Of a stretch of 64,000 bases of DNA, positions 57,966 to 64,000 are shown piece after piece. Both the position numbers and the translations under genes were made by a program. Location: positions 1 through 64,000 of the forward strand of contig NZ_JAAGBB010000025.1 of NCBI RefSeq assembly GCF_018129085.1. Direction: 5' to 3'. The DNA is from Plastoroseomonas hellenica. GTDB lineage: Bacteria; Pseudomonadota; Alphaproteobacteria; Acetobacterales; Acetobacteraceae. The notes under the pieces are model-generated. The model did not search any database. It was not told the origin of the DNA and worked only from the letters and a program-made list of their open reading frames with translations. Positions within the stretch are counted from its first letter, which is position 1; every line of letters starts with the position of its first letter.

Positions 57966-59441
57966 TTAGGCCTGAACCGGCTGGCGCGAGCCGACGAAGA
58001 GGTTGACGACGACCGCGACCAGGACGTTCGCGAGGAGCGCCAGCAGCCCGATATAGACGGTGAAGGGAGCGCCGCCGAGGCTGATCGCCTGCAAGGGCTT
58101 CAGGCCGTTGATCCAGACGAGCCAGGTGCCGCCGAGAAAGCCGATCAGCCAGCCCGCCAGCAGCGCCGGCGCCCGGAACCACCCCGAGAACAGGCCGAAG
58201 ACCAGCGCCGGCAGCGTCTGCAGGATCCAGACACCACCCAGCAATTGCAGATCCAGCGCGAACTGGGTCGGCAGGAAGACGATGACGAGCAGCGCACCGA
58301 CCTTGACGACGAGCGATGCCACCTTGGCGACCTGCGCCTCGCCGGCATCGCTGATGCTGGGATCGACATAGGCCTTCCAGAAATTGCGGGTGAAGAGGTT
58401 GGCGGCGCCGATGCTCATCACCGCGGCCGGCACCAGGGCGCCGATGGCGATCGCCGCGAAGGCGAAGCCGGCGAACCAGCTCGGGAACAAGGTCTGGAAC
58501 AGCGCCGGCACCACGTCATTCGGGCTGCTCAGATGCAAATTCGCCGCATGCCCCATGTAGCCGAGCAACGCCAGCAGGCCGAGCAGCAGCGTATAGGCGG
58601 GCAGCAGCGCCGCGTTCTTGCGGATCGTGTTGGCGCTTTTCGACGCGAAGATGCCGGTCAGCGTATGCGGGTACATGAAGGCCGCCAGCGCGGAGCCGAG
58701 CGCCAGCGTCGCATAGGCGACATACTGGTTGCCGTCGAGCAGGATGCCGCCGCTGCCCCGCGCCTGGAAGGCGGCATCGGCCGCGGCGAAGACATGCGCA
58801 TAGCCGCCGAGCCTGGACGGGATCAGCGCCACCGCGGCGATGACCACGATGTAGATCATGATGTCCTTGACGAAGGCGATCAGCGCCGGCGCTCTGAGCC
58901 CCGAGGAATAGGTGTAGAGCGCCAGGATGATGAAGGCGATCGCGAGCGGCAGCTCGCCGGTGAGGCCAAGCGCCTTGATCACGGCGGCCATGCCGACGAG
59001 CTGCAGCGCGATATAGGGCATGGTCGCCAGCACGCCGGTGATCGCGACCGCGAGCTCCAGCATCCGCGACTTGTACTGGCCATGCACCACATCGGCGGCG
59101 GTGACGTAGCCGAAATCCTTCGCCCGCCGCCACAGCACCGGCATGACCGCGAAGACGAAAGGGTAGACGATGATCGTGTAGGGCAGCGCGAAGAAGCCAT
59201 AGGCGCCGACGGCATAGACCAGGGCCGGCACCGCGATCACGGTGTAGGCGGTGTAGAAATCACCGCCCACCAGGAACCAGGTGATCCAGGTGCCGAACTG
59301 GCGGCCGCCGAGCCCCCATTCGTCGATATGGGCGAGGGTCTTCGGCTTCCGCCAGCGCGCCGCGACGAAGCCCATCACGGTGACGATGGCGAAGAAGACG
59401 GCGAAGACGGTGAGCGCGACGCCGTCGATCTCAGTCCTCAT
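57966..59441 (-). CDS. Sodium:solute symporter (SSS family)
   Basis: A 491-residue inner-membrane symporter with about 13 hydrophobic segments. The family signature region is FFALPYTIIVYPFVFAVMPVLWRRAKDFGYVTAADVVHGQY, and FAAIAIGALVPAAVMSIGAANLFTRN marks the later core. Relatives carry monocarboxylates, proline or urea; the substrate is not evident. It overlaps the preceding DUF3311 gene by 11 bases, a common pairing. It is not preceded by a GGAACGTTCC palindrome. Confidence 0.9.
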   Translation of the reverse strand: MRTEIDGVALTVFAVFFAIVTVMGFVAARWRKPKTLAHIDEWGLGGRQFGTWITWFLVGGDFYTAYTVIAVPALVYAVGAYGFFALPYTIIVYPFVFAVMPVLWRRAKDFGYVTAADVVHGQYKSRMLELAVAITGVLATMPYIALQLVGMAAVIKALGLTGELPLAIAFIILALYTYSSGLRAPALIAFVKDIMIYIVVIAAVALIPSRLGGYAHVFAAADAAFQARGSGGILLDGNQYVAYATLALGSALAAFMYPHTLTGIFASKSANTIRKNAALLPAYTLLLGLLALLGYMGHAANLHLSSPNDVVPALFQTLFPSWFAGFAFAAIAIGALVPAAVMSIGAANLFTRNFWKAYVDPSISDAGEAQVAKVASLVVKVGALLVIVFLPTQFALDLQLLGGVWILQTLPALVFGLFSGWFRAPALLAGWLIGFLGGTWLVWINGLKPLQAISLGGAPFTVYIGLLALLANVLVAVVVNLFVGSRQPVQA

Positions 59442-59628
59442 GACGGACGCTCCGGTAGGCGAGCCAGATGATGGCCGAGGCCAGAGGCACCCAGGCGAGC
59501 TGATACCAATAGAAGAAGGGGAATCCGAAAAGCGCGGGATCGTACCTGTTGTATAATGGAACCAGCAGCAACCCGAAGTAAGGAAGGACAAGAAGCCAAA
59601 GGACCTTGGAACGAGGGGCTTTGCTCAT
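59431..59628 (-). CDS. DUF3311-family small membrane protein
   Basis: A 65-residue protein with two hydrophobic segments (WLLVLPYFGLLLVPLYN and FYWYQLAWVPLASAIIWLAY), matching the small DUF3311 partner often encoded just ahead of SSS symporters. ATG 59628 follows AAGGA; an ATG at 59646 is possible. Its role may be to aid symporter assembly. Upstream, 59642-59782 is an AT-rich stretch that should hold the promoters of this gene pair. Confidence 0.8.
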   Translation of the reverse strand: MSKAPRSKVLWLLVLPYFGLLLVPLYNRYDPALFGFPFFYWYQLAWVPLASAIIWLAYRSVRHED

Positions 59629-59782
59629 CTGATCCTTCCAAATCATTGTATGCTGGAAACGTATTGGAATCGCTCGGGACGGAGTCGGCAGCTTAGGACA
59701 GTCATTCCATCGGACAAGGAGGATTAACTCCAGCCCGCGCCTCTCATGAATTTCCCGTAATTATTCAGCAGGAATACAGGCG

Positions 59783-60745
59783 CTAGCGCGCCTTTCCCGG
59801 GAGACCACCGGCCAGCCGTCGCCAAGCGGCCGGGCTATGGCCCGTCAGGCGGGTGAAAACACGGGTCATATGGCTCTGATCGGCGAAGCCGCAGAGGATC
59901 GCTATCTCAGCGATCGCCGCCGCCGGGTCCCGCAGCATGCTCTTCGCCTGCTCTACACGGTGGCGCTGCAGCCAGCGGTGCGGCGTGCAGCCGGCGGTCA
60001 CCCGGAAGGCCTCCAGGAAATAGCTGCGGGACAGGCCGCACTCCCGCGCGAGCGCCGCCAAGGTCAGATCGCCGTCGCGCCGGCTCGCCAACAGCTCCTT
60101 CGCGCGGCGAAGCTGCTGCGGCGCCAGCCGGCCCTTCGGATCACGCTGCGGCTGCCCGCCATAGTGGTCGGCCAGATGCGTGGTGATCGCCTGCGCCACC
60201 TGGTCGATGAAGAGCGGGCTCGCCTCCCCGGGGGCCTGGAAGGCGGGCAGCAATGCCGAGACGAGGTGTCCGACGACCGGATCGAGCGTGCCGGGCACGC
60301 AGCGGAGATCGGCGATAGCAGGCCGCCCCGCATCCTCGGCGAGACCATCGAGTGCGGCGCGCGGGATGTAGAAGGACAGCGCCTCATGCGGCTCCAGGAT
60401 ATTCGCCGAATAGCCCTCGACGAGATTGACGATCCGGAGCGAGTTCGCGGCATAGCCCTGGCTGATCCTCGGCCGCCCGCCGCTCCACAGCTCGTGGCGC
60501 TGCAAGTCGGTCAGGTAGATGGCCGCGATGAAGGTGTCCTCGGGTGGGATCTGCGGGGTCATGCCGATACGCTCGGCGCCGCAGGAGATGCGCGTCATCC
60601 CGATCTGCGCATGGGGCAGCGATCGCGTCCGCAGTGCCGGCGCTGCGTTCATGCCGAAGCTGTGCGCCACGGCATCCCCGTAGCTGCGGCGGGGCGGCAT
60701 GGTGGTGGCTCTGGTGCCAAGGGACGCTGTGTCCAGGCCGGTCAT
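59783..60745 (-). CDS. AraC-family transcriptional regulator
   Basis: A 320-residue regulator with the double helix-turn-helix at the C-terminus (about residues 215-315: LTLAALARECGLSRSYFLEAFR, then AIAEIAILCGFADQSHMTRVF). The N-terminal 200 residues form a sensor without evident identity. An ATG at 60700 could be the start instead. It is divergent from the XapX-amidohydrolase-DoxX operon, which is its likely target. Confidence 0.87.
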   Translation of the reverse strand: MTGLDTASLGTRATTMPPRRSYGDAVAHSFGMNAAPALRTRSLPHAQIGMTRISCGAERIGMTPQIPPEDTFIAAIYLTDLQRHELWSGGRPRISQGYAANSLRIVNLVEGYSANILEPHEALSFYIPRAALDGLAEDAGRPAIADLRCVPGTLDPVVGHLVSALLPAFQAPGEASPLFIDQVAQAITTHLADHYGGQPQRDPKGRLAPQQLRRAKELLASRRDGDLTLAALARECGLSRSYFLEAFRVTAGCTPHRWLQRHRVEQAKSMLRDPAAAIAEIAILCGFADQSHMTRVFTRLTGHSPAAWRRLAGGLPGKAR

Positions 60746-60861
60746 CCTGATCGGGAAATGTCCGTCCGATTATCCAATGCGGCGGACTTTCGTTCAATCA
60801 CCCGGCGCGAGCCGGTGCCACCCTGGTGTGCCTGAGACCGATCCAAGTGCGGGGGCGAGCC

Positions 60862-61149
60862 ATGACCAATCATCTCCTCTCGCTCGGCATCGGCTTCGCC
60901 GTCGGCATCGCCTATGGCGTGCTCGGCGTACGCTCGCCGGCGCCACCCGTCATTGCCCTGCTCGGCCTCCTCGGCATGCTGGTCGGCGAACAGGTGGCCC
61001 CGATCGCCAGGCGGTGGCTCGCCGGCGATCGCCTAACACTCGGCGCCATCCATGCGGATTGCACGGAGCACCTCTTCGGCACGCTTCCCGGACGCCGCCC
61101 CAATCAGCAGACTGCCCGAAACAACCCCAACGCGGAGCCACCGGCATGA
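60862..61149 (+). CDS. XapX/DUF1427-family membrane protein
   Basis: A 95-residue protein whose first 60 residues form two hydrophobic segments with the XapX signature: GIAYGVLGVRSPAPPVIALLGLLGMLVGEQ. Function unknown. The C-terminal 35 residues are polar. Its stop overlaps the amidohydrolase start by ATGA, so it heads a three-gene operon. Confidence 0.85.
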   Translation: MTNHLLSLGIGFAVGIAYGVLGVRSPAPPVIALLGLLGMLVGEQVAPIARRWLAGDRLTLGAIHADCTEHLFGTLPGRRPNQQTARNNPNAEPPA

Positions 61150-63116
61150 ACCCGCTGACCCGTCGCCAGGCCGCGACCAGCGCCGCGACCTTCGGCATCG
61201 CATCCCTGCTTCGGAGCCCCGCCATGGCCCAGACCACGCCCGACCTGATCCTGACCAATGGCCGCTTCACCACGCTCGACCGTGCGAACCCGGCGCCGGA
61301 AGCCGTTGCGATCACCGGCGGGCGCTTCTCCGCGGTCGGCGAGGCGCGCGAAATCCTGCCGACCGCCGGCCCCACGACCGAGGTCGTCGACCTGCGCGGC
61401 CGTCGTGCGATCCCCGGGCTGATCGACAGCCACATGCACATCATCCGCGGCGGGCTGAACTACAACCTCGAGCTCCGCTGGGATGGCGTGCGGTCGCTCG
61501 CCGATGGCATGGCCATGCTGCGTCGCCAGGTGCAGGACACGCCGCCACCGCAATGGGTGCGCGTCGTCGGCGGCTTCACCGAACACCAGTTCGCCGAGAA
61601 GCGCCTGCCGACCCTCGATGAGCTGAACGCCGCGGCACCCGATACGCCGGTCTTCATCCTGCACCTCTATGACCGCGCCTTGCTGAACCGCGCCGCGCTC
61701 CGCGCCGTCGGCTATACCAGCGACACGCCGAACCCGCCGGGTGGCGAGATCCAGCGCGACGCCTCCGGCGAGCCGACGGGGCTGATGCTGGCCAAGCCGA
61801 ACGCGCTGATCCTCTATGCGACCCTGGCGCGCGGCCCGAAGCTCGACCCCGACCAGCAGCGCAACTCGACGCGGCACTTCATGCGGGAGATGAACCGCCT
61901 CGGCGTCACCGGCGTCATCGATGCCGGCGGCGGCTTCCAGAACTACCCCGAGGATTACGAGATCATTCAGAAGCTGCATGCCGATGGCGATCTGACCCTA
62001 CGCATCGCCTACAACCTCTTCACCCAGAAGGCGGGCGAGGAGCTGCAGGACTTCACCCGCTGGGGTCAGATGGTGCGGCCGGGCCAGGGCGATGACAGCC
62101 TGCGCCACAACGGCGCCGGCGAGATGCTGGTCTTCTCCGCCGCCGATTTCGAGGATTTCCGGGAACCGCGGCCGGAGATGCCGCCCGGCATGGAAGGCCA
62201 GCTCGAGACCGTGGTGCGCAAGCTGGTCGAGAACCGTTGGCCGTGGCGCCTGCATGCCACCTATGACGAGACCATCACCCGCGCGCTCGACGTCTTCGAG
62301 AAGGTCAACCGCGACCAGCCGATCGGCGACCTGCACTGGTTCTTCGATCATGCGGAGACCATCTCCGACCGCAACATCGATCGCATCGCGGCGCTCGGTG
62401 GCGGCATCGCGGTACAGCACCGGATGACCTTCCAGGGCGAGTATTTCGTGGAACGCTACGGCGCCCGCGCCGCCGAGCGCACGCCACCGATCCGCCGCAT
62501 GCTGGCCGCCGGCGTGCCGGTCGGCGGCGGCACCGATGCAACGCGCGTCGCCTCCTACAACCCCTGGGTCAGCATGGCCTGGATGGTGACCGGGCAGACG
62601 CTCGGTGGGCTCCGCCTCTACCCGCCGGCCAACCGGCTGGACAGGGAAGAAGCGCTCCGGCTTTGGACCGAGGCGAATACCTGGTTCTCGACCGAGGGCG
62701 GCAAGAAGGGACAGATCAAGACCGGCCAGCTCGCGGACCTGGCGGTGCTCTCCGACGACTACTTCAGCGTGCCGGAGGATCGCATCCAGGACATTGAGTC
62801 CGTGCTGACACTGCTCGGCGGCAAGCCGGTGTTCGGCGCCGGGGATTTCGCGCCGCTCGCGCCGCCCCCGCCGCCGGTGCTGCCGGAGTGGTCACCGGTA
62901 CGCCGCTTCGGCGGCTATCAGCGCCGCGCCGATGCGGGCCGCCAGCAGCGCCTGGCCGCGGAGGCGGTCGCGTCAGCGAGCCGCGCCGGCTGCGGCTGCG
63001 GCACGGCCTGCGGCGTGCACGGCCATGACCATGCCAGCGCCTGGGACGCGGCGCTGCCGGTCTCCGACCTCGCCGGCTTCTGGGGTGGGCTCGGCTGCGC
63101 CTGCTGGGCGGTCTGA
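61146..63116 (+). CDS. Exported YtcJ-type amidohydrolase with Cys/His tail
   Basis: A 656-residue amidohydrolase-3-family enzyme. It has a Tat-like leader (LTRRQAATSAATFGIASLLRSPAMAQ), the metal motif GLIDSHMHIIRGG (near 100), a histidine in HWFFDHAETI (near 400) and GGGTDATR (near 460). Beyond the usual end, about 40 residues form an unusual tail: CGCGTACGVHGHDH (near 615-630) and a terminal GCACWAV, which look like a small metal-binding module. Export through Tat fits a metalloenzyme folded in the cytoplasm. It is coupled to the XapX gene upstream and the DoxX gene downstream. Substrate unknown. Confidence 0.82.
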   Translation: MNPLTRRQAATSAATFGIASLLRSPAMAQTTPDLILTNGRFTTLDRANPAPEAVAITGGRFSAVGEAREILPTAGPTTEVVDLRGRRAIPGLIDSHMHIIRGGLNYNLELRWDGVRSLADGMAMLRRQVQDTPPPQWVRVVGGFTEHQFAEKRLPTLDELNAAAPDTPVFILHLYDRALLNRAALRAVGYTSDTPNPPGGEIQRDASGEPTGLMLAKPNALILYATLARGPKLDPDQQRNSTRHFMREMNRLGVTGVIDAGGGFQNYPEDYEIIQKLHADGDLTLRIAYNLFTQKAGEELQDFTRWGQMVRPGQGDDSLRHNGAGEMLVFSAADFEDFREPRPEMPPGMEGQLETVVRKLVENRWPWRLHATYDETITRALDVFEKVNRDQPIGDLHWFFDHAETISDRNIDRIAALGGGIAVQHRMTFQGEYFVERYGARAAERTPPIRRMLAAGVPVGGGTDATRVASYNPWVSMAWMVTGQTLGGLRLYPPANRLDREEALRLWTEANTWFSTEGGKKGQIKTGQLADLAVLSDDYFSVPEDRIQDIESVLTLLGGKPVFGAGDFAPLAPPPPPVLPEWSPVRRFGGYQRRADAGRQQRLAAEAVASASRAGCGCGTACGVHGHDHASAWDAALPVSDLAGFWGGLGCACWAV

Positions 63117-63520
63117 TGGTCGCCTTCCTGCGGGCGCCCTGGATCGGGCGCCTCGCCCTGCTCGCGCTCTGCGCCGCCTATATCCAGGGCGGGCTGAACA
63201 AGCTCCTGGACTGGCCGGGCGCGGTGGCGGAGGCCGTGCATTTCGGGCTGCCGCTGCCGGCCGTGGTGGCGACGGCGACCATCGTGACGGAGCTGGTCGG
63301 CTCAGCCTTGGTGATCTCGGGGCGGCTGCGCTGGCTGGGTGCGCTTGCTCTCGCGGGCTTCACCCTGGTCGCGACCTTCGTCGCCAACCGCTTCTGGGCG
63401 CTGCCACCCGGGCATGAGCGCTTCATGACCGCCAACGCTTTCTTCGAGCATCTCGGCCTGATCGGCGGCTTCCTCTACGTCGCGCGCCACGATCTGCTCG
63501 GCCGCGCGACCACATCCTGA
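63116..63520 (+). CDS. DoxX-family membrane protein
   Basis: A 134-residue four-helix membrane protein of the DoxX type, with AAYIQGGLNKLLDWPGAVAEAVHFGLP, then ATIVTELVGSALVISGRLRWLGALALAGFTLVATFVAN. Its start shares one base with the amidohydrolase stop (TGATG). DoxX proteins often accompany redox enzymes, but the role here is unknown. Confidence 0.87.
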   Translation: MVAFLRAPWIGRLALLALCAAYIQGGLNKLLDWPGAVAEAVHFGLPLPAVVATATIVTELVGSALVISGRLRWLGALALAGFTLVATFVANRFWALPPGHERFMTANAFFEHLGLIGGFLYVARHDLLGRATTS

Positions 63521-63535
63521 CGCCGTGACGGGCAT

Positions 63536-63565
63536 CCTGGAGAGGAGGCATGCCTCCTCTCCAGG
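63536..63565. terminator. 30-base perfect palindrome between convergent genes
   Basis: Fifteen-base arms (CCTGGAGAGGAGGCA and its complement) meet at a GCATGC centre, between the DoxX stop and the stop of the converging TctA gene. It probably ends transcription from both sides. Confidence 0.7.
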
Positions 63566-63573
63566 GCATTCCC

Positions 63574-64000
63574 TCAGGCGATCACGTCGGAGGGCGGCAC
63601 CGGCAAGGCGGTGCCCTTGCCGGCGCGTGCCCGCATGGCGAAGAAGGCCTGGGCAGCGAGCAGCAGCACGATGATGCCGATGATCGTGCCGCTGATCGGC
63701 CGTTCGATGAAGGTCGTCAGATGCCCTCGGGACAGCAGCAGGGCGCGGCGGAAATTCTCCTCCACCATCGGTCCCAGCACGTAGCCGAGCAGGATCGGTG
63801 CGATCGGGAAGTCGAGCGCCATGAAGATCGCGCCGAAGATGCCGAAGGCCAGCACCTCATAGACCGCGAAGATGTCGTTGTTCACGGAATAGGCACCGAT
63901 CGCGATGAAGAACACCGCTGACGGGAACAGGAACCGGTAGGGCACCTGCAGCAGCTTCACCCAGACGCCGATCATCGGGACGTTCAGCACCATCAGCATG
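63574..64000 (-). CDS. TctA-family permease, C-terminal part (partial)
   Basis: The last 141-142 codons of a large permease subunit of the tripartite tricarboxylate transporter; the gene continues beyond the right edge. GAYSVNNDIFAVYEVLAFGIFGAIFMALDFPIAPILLGYVLGPMVEENFRRALLLSRG is highly typical of TctA C-termini. It is the only TTT permease in the window and a possible partner for the solitary Bug receptors, although none lies beside it within the window. Confidence 0.9.
   Translation of the reverse strand, partial: MLMVLNVPMIGVWVKLLQVPYRFLFPSAVFFIAIGAYSVNNDIFAVYEVLAFGIFGAIFMALDFPIAPILLGYVLGPMVEENFRRALLLSRGHLTTFIERPISGTIIGIIVLLLAAQAFFAMRARAGKGTALPVPPSDVIA

Noticed and set aside
59715-59760. 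Strong Shine-Dalgarno-like AAGGAGG followed by a four-codon ORF
   Set aside because: The ATG is about 25 bases away and the frame ends after MNFP; there is no credible gene or leader peptide with a regulatory pattern.

Overview
This is 64 kb of a very GC-rich chromosome, almost certainly from an alphaproteobacterium of the Acetobacteraceae (Roseomonas-like). The clues are the many solitary Bug/TctC-type solute receptors, Tat-type leaders on several exported proteins, strong GC bias at third codon positions (which opens long meaningless frames opposite real genes), and the mix of CoA-linked catabolic genes, peptide-type ABC transporters and an RTX exoprotein. I see no phage, insertion sequence, CRISPR array or rRNA. 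The single tRNA is tRNA-Gly(GCC). The assignment is by gene content only.

Region by region. 1-1430: end of a [2Fe-2S] BFD-type oxidoreductase and a Bug receptor. 1456-5495: a trifunctional LplT/PlsC/acyl-ACP-synthetase fusion under a TetR regulator with a clear palindromic operator. 5605-16933: AsmA-like protein, family-5 ABC receptor, alpha/beta hydrolase, gamma-glutamyltransferase-like enzyme, D-aminoacylase-like amidohydrolase, two more Bug receptors and a LysR regulator. 16911-22720: EamA transporter, 3-hydroxyisobutyryl-CoA hydrolase-like enzyme, an ABC-ATPase homologue that has lost its catalytic residues, an exported superoxide dismutase, and a coupled glycosyltransferase-like/HATPase pair. 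22880-25844: copper module copA-cueR-copZ with a CueR-type operator. 25921-32730: serine protease, two Bug receptors, ketopantoate reductase-like enzyme, prolyl-tRNA editing-like protein plus thioesterase, tRNA-Gly, and an atypical endonuclease/exonuclease/phosphatase-fold (EEP-fold) protein. 32949-40916: a 2630-residue secreted protein combining a beta-propeller, an ExeM-type nuclease, a 5'-nucleotidase-like module and RTX repeats. 41104-43844: DctA-type symporter, a 27-residue membrane peptide, MlaA and a GFA-family protein.

43864-57831 looks like one regulon: an oligopeptide-type ABC importer (receptor, two permeases, fused double ATPase), a CoA-transferase, two MaoC hydratases, an enoyl-CoA hydratase, an acyl-CoA dehydrogenase, an SDR, a Gfo/Idh oxidoreductase and a shikimate-dehydrogenase-like enzyme, plus a LacI-type regulator. 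Near-identical palindromes built on GGAACGTTCC lie in three control regions, including that of the LacI gene itself. I infer uptake, CoA activation and beta-oxidation-like breakdown of an unidentified organic acid.

57966-64000: a sodium:solute symporter with its DUF3311 partner, an AraC regulator, then XapX-like, YtcJ-type amidohydrolase and DoxX genes overlapping head to tail, and the end of a TctA permease that runs off the window. Two families of short intergenic repeats are scattered through the first 27 kb.
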